A stretch of DNA of 64,000 bases from Raphanus sativus (lineage: Eukaryota; Streptophyta; Magnoliopsida; Brassicales; Brassicaceae), in NCBI RefSeq assembly GCF_000801105.2, contig NC_079517.1:2914001-2978000 (forward strand), given 5' to 3'. Position 1 is the stretch's first letter; every line of letters starts with the position of its first letter. The position numbers and the translations under genes are program-made. The notes beneath the pieces were generated by a model. The model did not search any database, was not told the origin of the DNA, and saw only the letters and a program-made list of their open reading frames with translations. Shown here piece after piece: positions 34,886 through 46,252 of the stretch.

Positions 34886-37693
34886 ATGATAAGGATTTGG
34901 AACAACCACACGGGAAAACACAGATTCTTTCTCTCTAATTCCCGAAAACGACCCGATGAGAGCAGCAGCCTCTTGATCTCACAACGCAGATTCTCCTCAG
35001 ATTCACCTCCGAGCAAGACTCGCGTTTACGTCTCTCTCTTCCACACTCTCTTCCGTCTCTACCTAAGATGCGGGAGGCTCCACGGAGCAGCGAGGACGCT
35101 CTCCGCGATGTGCACCCTCGGGGTCGCTCCCGATTCGCGTCTCTGGAACACCTTACTCCACCGTTTCAATCTCAACTCTTTAGCACCACCTCACCACCAC
35201 ACTGTATCGTTGGTCTACAGCAAGATGATAGCTTTCGGTGTTCCCCCCGATGTCTCTGCTCTCAACGCGCTGATCCATTCCTTCTGCAAATCTGGTCGGT
35301 TGAGATCAGCTTTTAGTTTACTTAGAAACAGAGTAGTCACCGTCGATACCGTCACTTACAACACTGTCATTAAAGCCTTATGCGAACACGGTTTCGTTGA
35401 GGAAGCTTATGGTCTTCTCTCCGAGATGGTGAAGAGAGGTGTGCCGCCGGATACGGTCAGCTACAACACTCTGATCGATGGGTTTTGTAAAGCCGGAGAC
35501 TTTGCTAGAGCCAAGGCTCTGGTCGACGGAATCATCGGGGAGGTGAACCTCGTGACTCACACTATACTCATAAGCTCTTACTATAGTAGTCTCCACGCCA
35601 TCGAGGAAGCCTACAGGGATATGGTCATGAGCGGGTTTTACCCGAATGTTGTTACTTTTAGCTCGGTTGTTAACCGGTTGTGTAAAGACGGGAGAGTGGT
35701 TGAAGCGGGGTTGCTGCTGAGGGAAATGGAGGAGGTGGGTGTGTATCCGAACCTTGTAACTTATACTACTCTTGTTGATTCGTTGTTTAAAGAGGAATGT
35801 TGTGGGGAGGCTTTGGGTCTCTACAGTCAGATGGTTGTGCGTGGGGTTCCTGTAGATTTAGTTGTGTATACTGTTTTGATGGATGGTTTGTTTAAGGCTG
35901 GAGAATTTAGGGAGGGTGAGAAAACGTTTAAGATGCTTTTGGGAGATAATAACTTGGTTCCAAATGTGGTTACTTATACGGCTTTGGTTGATGGTTTGTG
36001 CAAAGCCGGGGATTTAAGCGGTGCTGAGTCTGTGATAACGCAGATGTTGGAGAAAAGTGTGTTTCCGAATGTTGTGACTTACTCTAGTATGATAAATGGC
36101 TATGTGAAGAGAGGGATGCTCGAAGAAGCTGTTACGGTCATGAGGAATATGGAGGACCATAACATTGTGCCGAACGGTTTTACTTATGGTGCAGTGATTG
36201 ATGGCTTGTTTAAGGCAGGGAAGCAAGAAGTGGCTGTTCAAATGAGTAAGGAGATGAAACTTCTTGGGTTGGAGGAAAACAACTACGTACTTGATGCTCT
36301 GGTGAATCATTTGAAGAGGACTGGTGGGGTTAAGGAAGTTAAGGGATTAGTCAAAGACATGGTATCTAAAGGAGTGACGCTGGATCGTATTAACTACACG
36401 TCCTTAATTGACGTGTTCTTCAAAGGAGGAGACGAAGAAGCTGCTCTAGCTTGGGCTGAAGAAATGCAAGAGAAAGGGATGCCATGGGATGTTGTTTCTT
36501 ACAATGTCTTGATCAACGGGCTGTTAAAAGTTGGCAAAGTCAGAGCAGACTGGGCGTACAAAGGAATGAAAGAGAAAGGTTTAGAACCAGATGTCGCTAC
36601 GTTTAACATAATGATGAGTTCACTACGAAAGCAAGGGGATCTCGAAGGTGTCGTTAACCTTTGGGATAAGATGAAGAGTCATGGAATAAAACCTAGTCTG
36701 ATGAGTTGCAACGTTGTGATCGAAACGCTATGTGAAAAGGGTAAGATGGAGGGAGCAGTTGACATTTTACATCAAATGATCTTTATGGAGATCCATCCTA
36801 ACTTCACGACGTACCGAATTTTTCTCGAGGCATCTTCAAAGCATAAAAGAGCTGACGTGATATTCAAAACACACGAGAAACTCACGAGCTGTGGAGTTAA
36901 GCTCAGTAAGCAAGTATACAATACTCTTATTGCAACTCTGTGCAAACTAGGTATGACGAAAAAGGCAGCTATGGTTATGGAGGATATGAAAGAGAGAGGT
37001 TTTGCTCCTGACACTGTGACGTTCAACGCCCTTATGCAAGGGTACTTTGTTGGCAGTCATATAGGTAAAGCTCTTTCGACATATAATGTTATGTTGGAAG
37101 AAGGAATATCCCCCAATGTTGCAACCTATAACACTATAATAAGAGGTCTCTCTGATGCTGGGCTAATCAAAGAGGTGGAAAAATGGCTGAGTGAGATGAA
37201 AAGCAGAGGTATGCGTCCTGATGATTTTACATACAATGCTTTGATCTCTGGTCAAGCTAAGATGGGGAATAAGAAAGAAAGTATGACGCTGTACTGTGAG
37301 ATGATCGCCAACGGGTTGGTACCGAGAACCAGCACTTATAATGTGCTTATCAGTGAGTTTGTTAGAGTTGGGAAGATGCCACAGGCGAGAGAGCTGATGA
37401 AGGAGATGGGTAAGAGAAGAGTGAGCCCCAACACTTCGACTTATTGTACTATGATATCCGGTCTGTGCAAACTTTGCACTTATCCGGAAGTTGAGTGGAA
37501 TAGAAAAGCAATGTACTTGGCAGAGGCAAAAGGGTTGTTAAAAGAGATGATTGAAGAGAAGGGATATATTCCGTGTAATCAAACTGTTTACTGGATAAGC
37601 GCTGCGTTCTCTAAACCTGGGATGAAGGTTGATGCTGAAAGGTTCTTAAAGGAGTGTCACAAGAGAATGAATGCTCGTTCCCCAAATTCGTGA
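34886..37693 (+). CDS. pentatricopeptide-repeat protein, P class, 935 aa
   Basis: A single uninterrupted exon, typical of plant PPR genes. The N-terminus (MIRIWNNHTGKHRFFLSNSR...) is rich in Arg/Ser and lacks acidic residues at first, fitting organelle targeting; mitochondria is my inference. About twenty-plus tandem 35-residue repeats follow, with the consensus VVTYT.LVDGLCKAG....A......M...G..PN clearly visible (for example VVTYTALVDGLCKAGDL, VATYNTIIRGLSDAGLI, TSTYNVLISEFVRVGKM). There is no E, DYW or SMR domain, so it belongs to the P class, whose members bind organelle RNA for stability, processing or translation. It is orthologous by order and similarity to At5g14770 (about 940 aa). The C-terminus is ERFLKECHKRMNARSPNS. 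Confidence 0.95.
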   Translation: MIRIWNNHTGKHRFFLSNSRKRPDESSSLLISQRRFSSDSPPSKTRVYVSLFHTLFRLYLRCGRLHGAARTLSAMCTLGVAPDSRLWNTLLHRFNLNSLAPPHHHTVSLVYSKMIAFGVPPDVSALNALIHSFCKSGRLRSAFSLLRNRVVTVDTVTYNTVIKALCEHGFVEEAYGLLSEMVKRGVPPDTVSYNTLIDGFCKAGDFARAKALVDGIIGEVNLVTHTILISSYYSSLHAIEEAYRDMVMSGFYPNVVTFSSVVNRLCKDGRVVEAGLLLREMEEVGVYPNLVTYTTLVDSLFKEECCGEALGLYSQMVVRGVPVDLVVYTVLMDGLFKAGEFREGEKTFKMLLGDNNLVPNVVTYTALVDGLCKAGDLSGAESVITQMLEKSVFPNVVTYSSMINGYVKRGMLEEAVTVMRNMEDHNIVPNGFTYGAVIDGLFKAGKQEVAVQMSKEMKLLGLEENNYVLDALVNHLKRTGGVKEVKGLVKDMVSKGVTLDRINYTSLIDVFFKGGDEEAALAWAEEMQEKGMPWDVVSYNVLINGLLKVGKVRADWAYKGMKEKGLEPDVATFNIMMSSLRKQGDLEGVVNLWDKMKSHGIKPSLMSCNVVIETLCEKGKMEGAVDILHQMIFMEIHPNFTTYRIFLEASSKHKRADVIFKTHEKLTSCGVKLSKQVYNTLIATLCKLGMTKKAAMVMEDMKERGFAPDTVTFNALMQGYFVGSHIGKALSTYNVMLEEGISPNVATYNTIIRGLSDAGLIKEVEKWLSEMKSRGMRPDDFTYNALISGQAKMGNKKESMTLYCEMIANGLVPRTSTYNVLISEFVRVGKMPQARELMKEMGKRRVSPNTSTYCTMISGLCKLCTYPEVEWNRKAMYLAEAKGLLKEMIEEKGYIPCNQTVYWISAAFSKPGMKVDAERFLKECHKRMNARSPNS

Positions 37694-38476
37694 ACCGGGT
37701 AATTTTGTTGTCCTTCGTGTCCTAGTCTCGCTTCAAGATTCAGTTTGCAACTATACTCAAAAATGTTTCATTTTGTCTCAGATATATACACTACAATTGC
37801 CAGATTTGGCTCCAAACAGGACATCTATTGTGATTTCACAACTGGGGCTGTTGCTGGATGAGATTATGGCACATCACCACCATAGTGCTTCTTCAGTTAT
37901 ATGTTTCGGTTAAAACCAAACTGCACGAGCCAGAACTATTCCTGAGAATATTCGTTGAATTTCATTGTAGCAAAACGGGCATGGCGGCTGCTTTGAAGAG
38001 GCAAAGAGTATTTGATCTAGCTGGTTTCTGGATTGGAACTAGTGAGTGGTAAAGCGGCACTGAAGAAGAAATCTATGTTTCTTAATGGATTTGCCTTAAA
38101 AAAAGCAGCTTCCTCAGGCCAAACAAACAGGACGACTAAGTTCATGTTTTGGTCTCTTGATGGAAGCCGTACTAAAAAGCTTGGGATTTCCTCAGGAGAA
38201 GGATGGAAGCTTCTGGAATGGATTCAGTGAACACAAGACTGTTCACAATCATACTCCTTGTTTGGGCTACACTACACTAATGTTTCTTTTTGCTCAGAAA
38301 ATCATCAATAAACCATAGCAATATGATTGATACCTCAGATGAATAATTATTTTCATTTGTATTACAATGATTATGTCAGAATCAGAGATTTTTTTTCTTT
38401 TGAATCCCAAAATTTATGCAAACAACACACAAAGGATCAGTAAAAGGATTGGCTTCAAAGAAAGAACACCAACACT
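37694..38476. other. convergent spacer between PPR and AO
   Basis: Both flanking genes end here, so the interval must contain both 3' UTRs. A 65-codon frame at 38033-38230 and others of similar length have no recognisable content; the segment 37860-38230 is less AT-rich than typical spacer and may be PPR 3' UTR or a gene remnant. Confidence 0.5.
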
Positions 38477-41002
38477 TCAAATAAGAGAGGTGGTGCTGCT
38501 TATGTTCTGTAGCTGCCTTGAGCTCCAGCTAGCCGTTGTAGGAGAAGACGGTAGAATAATCGTGGGAATCCGCTTGCTCTCTTCCACAAAAGGAAAGTCC
38601 GTCGTGTAATGAAGACCGCGGCTCTCATGCCTAGCCAACGCGCTGCTCACCACAAGCTTAGCGCAGCAGAACAAGTTCCTCATCTCACAGGCTTCGAGAG
38701 CAACCACCGTCTGTTCCCATCCATGTTCAAACAAGAACGTTTCCCACTTCGCCTCTAGCTCCGCTATCTTCCTCTCAGCAGTATTGAGCCTCGTTGTTGA
38801 TCTCACGATACCAACGTACTTCCACATCACTCCCTGAAGCTCTCTCCTCACTTCTCTAGTCAGTGCTAGTATCTTCGACATCACTTCCTCTCCTAGAGAC
38901 CTAGCTGTTGCAACAACAGGCCTCGTCCACTTCTCCGACGCGCTTAAGTCAAGTCTCGTGGACTTCATGAGCTCAGTGGAAGGCTGAACAGCGCGTCTCG
39001 CGAAAACCAGAGCTTCTAAAAGCGAGTTGCTAGCGAGCCGGTTCGCCCCGTGGAGACCCGTGCACGCCACTTCACCGGCCACAAACAATCCAAGTACATT
39101 GGTCTCTCCCTGCAAACCAGCGCGGACTCCTCCACACATGTAATGCGCCGCGGGCACGACGGGGATTGCCTGGCGGGTGATGTCGAGACCGTGTCTAAGA
39201 CACTCCGAAGCTATGTTTGGGAAATGAGCGAGGATCTTCTCTCTCGGCTTGTGGCTTATGTCTAGCAACACGTACTTCTCTTTCCGTTTCTTGAGCTGGT
39301 CGTCGATGCTCCTCGCGACCACGTCTCTCGGCGCGAGCTCGGCTCGCTCGTCGTAAACGGGCATGAAACGTTCCATTGCTAGATTGTAGAGGATGCCGCC
39401 GTCTCCCCTCACTGCCTCGGTGATGAGGAACGCGTTTTCTCTGGCGGTTTGTGGTCTGATGGGAAGACCTTCGTCTGCTAAAGCGGTGGGATGAAACTGC
39501 ACAAATCTTACCAAAAAGACAAAAAAACATAATAAGTTCCATTGTTCAACAAGTTTCTTCTTCTTCAAACTCTTTTTTAGTGTGTTTAACACTTACTCCA
39601 TGTTTGAGATCACAGCTTGAGCTCGGTGAGCCATAGCCATCCCATCTCCAGTAGCCACCTATACAATTAAAACATCATGATTGAAATCTATATGTGGACA
39701 AGTGGTAGTTTCAACAAATCCATATGTGAACTTAAGGCCAGCCCTAAGATTTGGTTAGACTATAAACACAATCTAATAAAGGTTACATAAATTTTATTTA
39801 TCTTTTTAAAAATTTTATTTATCTTTCTATATGATCCATAGAGTTTTGTTACTAAGAGAGAGTGTAAAGACAAAGCTTACAAGAGGATTGGTGGTTGATG
39901 GATAGATATGACCAGCTCCTCCTGAAGCAAGCAATGTCACCTTCGATATAAAACGTACTACCTGAAGAAAAAACCATAGCTTTGTTTTTTTTCAGACATT
40001 ACAATCTTTAAGCTACAAGACGAAGAATAATAATCAAAAGCCAAAAAAGAAAACAAGAATCTTTTATTAGTATACCTCATTTGTTTTGATATTCAAAGTG
40101 TCAACACCGTGACAGACTGTGTTCAAACCATCCTGAGAAGTGAGGAGATCGATTGCGAAATGGTGTTTGAAGACAGATATGTTTGGATCATTAAGCACGG
40201 CTTCGAGCAAAGCTCTCTCGATCTCTCTCCCCGTCATATCAGCTGCGTGGACGATCCTGTGATGCGAGTGACCACCTTCTCTCGCCAGATGCAAGTTACC
40301 GTCCTCCCCGTGATCAAACGATGCTCCCATCGCAATCAGCTCGCGGATCCTCTCAGGCCCTTCTGTACACACAACCTGAGAAGAAGAAACGTTCAGACAA
40401 TGCCATACATAATCAATCAATAGCAATTAATAAGTGACTTATTACTCTGACGGTGTCTTCATCACAGAGATGAGCACCAGCGACCATAGTGTCCTGCATA
40501 TGGCTTTCAACAGAGTCCAAAGGGCATAACACAGCACTGACACCACCCTGAGCGTAGTTTGTGTTACTCTCGTGAGGCTCGTCTTTGGTGATCACCGCAA
40601 CATTCCCTTGCTTCGCGACTTCCAGAGCATAGCGCAGACCCGCCACTCCACTGCCGATCACAGTGAAATCATAATACTTTGTTGTTGACGACGACGATGC
40701 CGCCCTGATACTAAGCTTTAGGCTCTCGTTAGAGGAAGAAACACCACGAGAGTAACAACCGCATCTCTCGGACTTTAAGGACTTAGATACACAACTCGAC
40801 CTATGCACACACCAAAAAGATATAAAGATAAGTTCCAAGTCCAGCTAATTAGATATTTGAAGTTTTAGTGGTATTACCAAGAGAGGTCTCTGAATGAATT
40901 AGCCCTGAAATTAAAACCAGAACTCCAGGAATCTTGCCCTCTGTAAACCTGTCCGGAAAGATAGAGATCGTGAATGTTTCCGACGGAGACATGAGTCGCC
41001 AT
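38477..41002 (-). CDS. AO: L-aspartate oxidase, plastidial (NAD biosynthesis)
   Basis: Six exons in coding order: 40878-41002, 40446-40800, 40076-40375, 39881-39961, 39597-39658, 38477-39506; phases close to 650 aa (A. thaliana AO, At5g14760, 651 aa). The enzyme is an FAD flavoprotein that oxidises L-aspartate to iminoaspartate, the first committed step of de novo NAD synthesis in plastids. The first ~80 residues are Ser/Arg-rich and fit a transit peptide. The FAD-binding motif TVIGSGVAGLRYALEVAK is at about 88-105 (GSGVAG 91-96). Other family segments are NTNYAQGGVSAVL, HPTALADEGLP, AAHYMCGGVRAGLQGET and GANRLASNSLLEALVFARR. The C-terminal helical domain is complete. It is convergent with the PPR gene. 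Confidence 0.96.
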
Positions 41003-42526
41003 TACCGACCCTTGCAGCTCCTAAAACACGGTGAAGATTGTTTTCATAATAAGAACAAAAACACCAAAGATCCTCACTTTATGCATAATTAAGGAACAGA
41101 GAGAGAGATAGATCACACACACACAAAAAAAAATCAAAATTCGACAATGAACACACGGGAATCTTACGGAGTCACGAGAAGCTGGAGGAGAAGAAGGCAA
41201 AGTGTATGGGTGGAATTGAAATCTGGGAATTGAAGTTAGATCAAGAGAAGAACGTGAGTCGATGTAAGAAGGAGTTTTGTTTTGGTCTTCTTGAAGGGAC
41301 CAATGAAACACACAACGTTGTTGTTGTTGTTGTTCGTAGAGGTTTGTTCCGGTCCTTGAAATTCGCGCCTTCCTTTGTCGCCCTTTGTTTTGTGCTCTTG
41401 GGATCTAATTTTTATTGGCCTTTTTCTGATAACTTACGACCAATCATTTTAATAATAATAAATAATAATGTTTTTTTTTATTTACCCGAATACTAAGAAC
41501 CTAACCATTTATGTCCATATATTTTGCCTAGATTGTACTTTTTTCATAGTACATATGAAGCACCAAAAAAAAGAAGAAATTTTGGCAGAATGCTTTACAT
41601 TGGTTCTACTATTTAATGTAATCATTTTACTGAAATATTTTTTTTATAAAATTTCTCAACTTTCTTGTACAGAAATGCAAATTAATTAAAGCATCCCTCA
41701 CTAATATGCAAGTATTGGAGCCGAGACACAGTCATGATTATAAGAAACAAAGGTCTTTGAGGTATAATTATAAAAGACTATGACCAAAAAGATACATGAT
41801 CTTTTTTAATTATTCTACATGATCCTACTTTATACAGAAAAAACTAGATTTAAACATATTCTAACAACTTGTGTGGAACTTTTACATGTGTGTTGTTGGT
41901 AATGCATTCACAAAGCATGACCTTGTAAGTTGTAACTAGAATCGTGGAAAAAGAGATAATTACTTTTCCATGAGTCATGGCTAATGAGATCTCCAACGGC
42001 CATTTTATATGCATTGTCTTATTTTTATCATATTTTAAAAAGAAAAAGTGAGAGATTAAATAGAATCTTTCTTCTTTTTACATCCTTTGACTATTGTTTT
42101 TAATTGATGGTTTAGGAATTTTCCAATGTGACAGCTGAATAAGAGTTATAATAATAATATAAAAAAGACCATTGCAAATTGTAGAGAAATGAAAAGTTGG
42201 CATTTGCTTGGCTATATAAACACTTTATCACCTCTTGTCTTTTGTTTTGTTTTTTCCTTACAACACATTCTTCTTTTATTATTGGGCCGGCTATGCTTCC
42301 TTTCAGGGCCTTTTGTTTTCTTATAAGAATTCTTAAGCCTAGTGAGCTACTACCTACTACTGATCTATTACGTTTTTAAAAAGTATCAGCTAGGCATCGA
42401 ACGTAACAAATAAGTCGATCCCCTTCGAAAATTAGCTCATTTGATATGGAAATGGGTTTACCTGTATCATGGGCCAAAATGCAACCATGATTCTTGCTCT
42501 GAACAAATAGATTGTTCTAAAATACA
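41003..42526. promoter_or_regulatory. AO upstream region up to the Helitron array
   Basis: Probable AO promoter and leader on the minus strand, with CT-rich leader sequence near 41090-41200 and a GTT microsatellite around 41320-41335. The rest is AT-rich with no supported gene. The Helitron array begins at 42527. Confidence 0.5.
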
Positions 42527-42893
42527 CTAGGGGCATAGCCCCCGCGCAAGCGCGGGGTCGCGTGTATTATTGATGTGTTGTATAGTTTTGTTTGGATGTT
42601 GTGGTTTGATCTCTTTTAATTGATTTTCTGTATTATCTATATTCTGATGAATGAAACATTAGAAATAACACGGTTTGATTTAGTTGATATAAGAATGATC
42701 GGTAATTCTTTTGTGTTGTTATTTTCATATTTTCATAATGATTTGATCGGCCATAAGCGTTATTAGCGCTTTCATGTTCAATTCTTTTGGTTTATGGGGT
42801 TGATTAGTGTTTATTTAGGTATTTGTTAGTATATTAATCAAATAGTGGGACGATAAATATACTAATTTAGGAAAATTTTAACAATTTATAATT

Positions 42894-43095
42894 GGATGTT
42901 CGTGGCCTAGTGGTAAAGGGATCACAACTGTGAGTTTCGCCATCTAGATTCGAGTTCCGGCCACCGTCGATTATTATGGGGTGAAAAAGGTGGTCATCTT
43001 GGATGCGTTCGGCATATTCCCTGGTTTCGTTCCGGTGAGCGGCATTAGACGCTAGTTGGATCTCTCGAGAGGGTACTCCGGATATGAGGATCATT
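42894..43095 (+). mobile_element. tRNA-derived SINE-like element
   Basis: The 5' part has an A-box-like TGGCCTAGTGGTAAAGG (42903-42919) and a B-box-like AGATTCGAGTTCC (42946-42958) at the spacing of a pol III promoter, followed by a GC-richer non-tRNA body. No convincing target duplication was found, so the borders are approximate. The element lies inside the Helitron at 42527-47569. Confidence 0.65.
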
Positions 43096-43997
43096 AAAAT
43101 AATTATTTTTAACAAATTAAAAGAACAGTAAAATAAAATATATTTCAAAATTGTAATATATAATTGTAATAAACTGTTTTAAAGAAAATAAATAATTGTT
43201 ATAAACTGTTTTAAAGAAAATAAATAAATCTAGACATTTATATAATTATATAGTTACAAAATTAATTTTTATAGTTTGTCTGTCAAGCTATGTGTGAATG
43301 TTGTACTTATTTTCTTGCACAGATTTATGTTTAATAAAATATATTTATAAGAAAATTTTTAAAACATTTACACTTGGATGTTGTTGTGTTAATTTTATTA
43401 TGTATGCTATATTGTAAGGCAAAAGTGCAGAAGCTCGTAAGCTAAACTTGAAATTATATTGTTGGATAATTATATTGTTAGGTCTGTGTCTTTTACAAAA
43501 AGCGTCATTGTTGAGAATATTATGGTTCTTCAGTCTACTAACATGTCTAACAACTGTTTGAACTCATTTTTATTTGTTTTATATCTATTGTCCATAGTGA
43601 TTTGAATTATGCTGATATTTGAAATTTGTATGCTATCATATTTGCACTAAATTTTGTCTTTGTTGGGTTTCTTGAGAAAAAACGATTTTTTAACTTTGGG
43701 AGTAATTGACTTCAAGTTCCACTTTACAATCGAATATAGGCCTCATATTGTTGCTGAATTAGGTGATATTATTGAAAGGAAATTCAATATATTTCTGACA
43801 CTAAAACTTTTGTTTAAATAACTAAAAATGTGACACTGTCAAATAATTTTATTTCCGTAGTGATGTGTTTATATGGTTACTACAAAAAAAAAGACTATAA
43901 TCATATACTGCTTCTGACATTTTTTTCAATACAGAAAACAAAAGAAGAAATAAAGTTTGGTTTCTAGGATTGTAAATGAATAACGATTTAGTCTTTT

Positions 43998-44110
43998 CTA
44001 TATTTTGTAGGAAACTATTAAATATAAAAGTAAATGATTTTTCGAACATTTAGTTTTTGCTAAATTTTGTAGGAAACTATTAAATATAAAAGTAGATGAT
44101 CTTTCGAAAA
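43998..44110. repeat. imperfect 63-64 bp tandem duplication
   Basis: Two adjacent units share ATTTTGTAGGAAACTATTAA and then AAAAGTA(A/G)ATGAT(T/C)TTTCGAA. The pair is internal to the SnRK2-bearing Helitron. Confidence 0.7.
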
Positions 44111-45410
44111 AGATAAAAGCAGCACTTGGTGTACTAAAAGAATTAACTTATTGTAGTAAGAAGCTAACTATACGTAATAATGTTTTCTCTGTTTGGTAAG
44201 GAAAAATCTCACAAAATCAACCTTTTCAAAATAAAAAAACACAAACCAAATTGAATTTTTCAAGGATATACAAATCTGACTAAACCTTTTTAGTTTTTTC
44301 CCTTGCAAAGGAAAACATCGACGAAGCACTGGAGCTCTATACTATCTTATAGCAACATAGTTCAGTAAATTTAGTAGAGAATAACGTTTGAGAATATGCA
44401 AACTTAGTTTATGAGAACAGAGAGACTCTTAGAGAAATAGACATCCAAACCATTAAATCTCGCAACACTAACTTGAGAGCAACTCGGTGTGTTGAAACCT
44501 ATTATAGAAGACATCAAGATCACTAAGCATTTCATTGTGGTACCATAAATCAGAATGTTCTCAAATATTCGCTAATACCCAAGTCCAAAACGCATAGTGT
44601 AGATGTTTGATTGGTGAGGTTCAGACAGAGAACCCATTCTCAGGTTCGTTTCCAACAGCAAGTGTCTTATCTTGTCTCACTCTCACTCTAGCAGCTTCTC
44701 TCTCTCCACCTTCACACTCTGCTCTCTCTAGTACCTATTCTTCTTCTTCTTTGTGCTTCCGCTCTGCCTCAATATAGCTCCCTCACAAAACGCTCCTCCT
44801 CTTCCTGTCTATGGTCTGTCGAAGCTTAGTTGTCAAACAAAGGAAGCAAGGATTGAATGGAATATTATACTGGAAAATACCTGTGAGAAGACGAACATGA
44901 CAAAAATCAACATGAAAATTTTGCATCCAAAGTGGAGCTGTCCCCCGAATTCTCATTTTGACTTCCTGAAGAAAGCTTCCCGAAGGATGCTATATGTCAG
45001 TAGATGCTCCAATTTTGCATCCAAAGTGGAGCTGACATAAATGCATGTCAAAGCTTGGTATTGGTTCAATCCCTACACATGTTCAAGCCGTATATAGCAA
45101 TGAGCCAACGAAAATATGTAGAGTATAAATAGTACAAACAGAAGAAGAGAACGTACCACCGTCTCATTCACAGACTTGTGAACCAGATCCATCAAGGTAG
45201 CATGAACCTGGTAATAATAGAAACACACGAAGAAAGATAGAAAAGACGGCTATTGCTTGTTTTTTTGGTTGCTGATTCACTTTGGTTAAGAGTTATGAGA
45301 AAAGAATGTTTTCAGACATCAAATCTAAAAGTGAAGTAGCATGTACCAAGTAGTTTACTCCCTTTGGCTTTTGTAAGAACAACGGTGAACACCTTTTCTT
45401 TTTCCTTTTA

Positions 45411-46252
45411 TGCTTCTATGACATGCTCTTGAATAAAAGAATGTGCCTCTTTGACATGCTTCTCGTATTCATCTTCTACTTCCTCTTCCTCTTCTTCTTC
45501 TTCCACTTCCGCTTCAACATCCTCTTCATATTCTTCCTCAGCACCTGATCCCAAGCTTTTTCAAACACGTGAAGAGGAAGCAGGATTCCTAGCTTCTCCA
45601 ATGATCTTCATTATGTCCTCTACGCTTTGAAGAGAATAGCTTGTGTTGTCTCTCTTGTAATACACAGCTTGAGCCAACTCTGGCAGCTCCTTTGGCAGAG
45701 TCTTCAAGTAAGCGTGATTCTCTGTCATGAATATTATTGCCACTCAGAAACCGTAACAACATCTTCTTATAAGAAGATATATAAACTTTGAAAGCTGAAA
45801 ACCAGAATAGTTTAGGTACCTTAGTGGGGTTTGTAACGAATATGCGAGAGAGAAGGTGTTTGCATTTCTGAGATATGTGAACGTAGTCCGGGAAGAATAT
45901 TTGAATTGTTACATTATTGAGACACTGGAGCAATGAGAAGAGTTAGCTAGAAGACAAAATGCAGTTGATGGTAGAATATGGATGGACTTACTTAGATTGT
46001 TTTCCTGAAGTTTTTTTGGATCATTAGGGTCCTCAAATGGGTAAGCTCCAACCAGCATCACATAAAGGGTTACACCACATGAGCACACATCCGGGTGCTA
46101 CAAAAAACGCAGCCATATAAGTACGACAATCATGAAAAAATATGTCTCTGAGTGAGCAGTCTTTTAATTTTCACTTCTCATTAAGATCATCTGCTTTCTT
46201 TGACAAGTAATCTTGTGTTCTCAAGCTTCAGATCTCTGTGGCATATTTGCTG
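45411..46252 (-). pseudogene. truncated SnRK2 protein kinase copy captured by a Helitron
   Basis: Exon fragments of an SNF1-related kinase 2 gene remain in the right order and orientation, separated by intron-like DNA. QICHRDLKLENT (46205-46249) is the catalytic loop. [25 protein letters not shown] lies at about 46030-46098. FPDYVHISQKCKHLLSRIFVTN lies at about 45825-45890. LPKELPELAQAVYYKRD and QSVEDIMKIIGEARNP lie at 45580-45720. The acidic tail EYEKHVKEAHS ends at 45411-45450. It is broken: the exon after the catalytic loop is cut short with a stop, the conserved DVWSCG is DVCSCG, the DFG exon and ATP-binding N-lobe are missing or unrecognisable, and frames shift between pieces. The tail resembles subclass I SnRK2 (SnRK2.4/2.10 type). 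The retained introns indicate DNA-level capture, not retroposition. Confidence 0.85.

Noticed and set aside
38033..38230. 65-codon open frame downstream of the PPR gene
   Set aside because: No recognised domain; better explained as PPR 3' UTR or spacer, though transcript data could change this.
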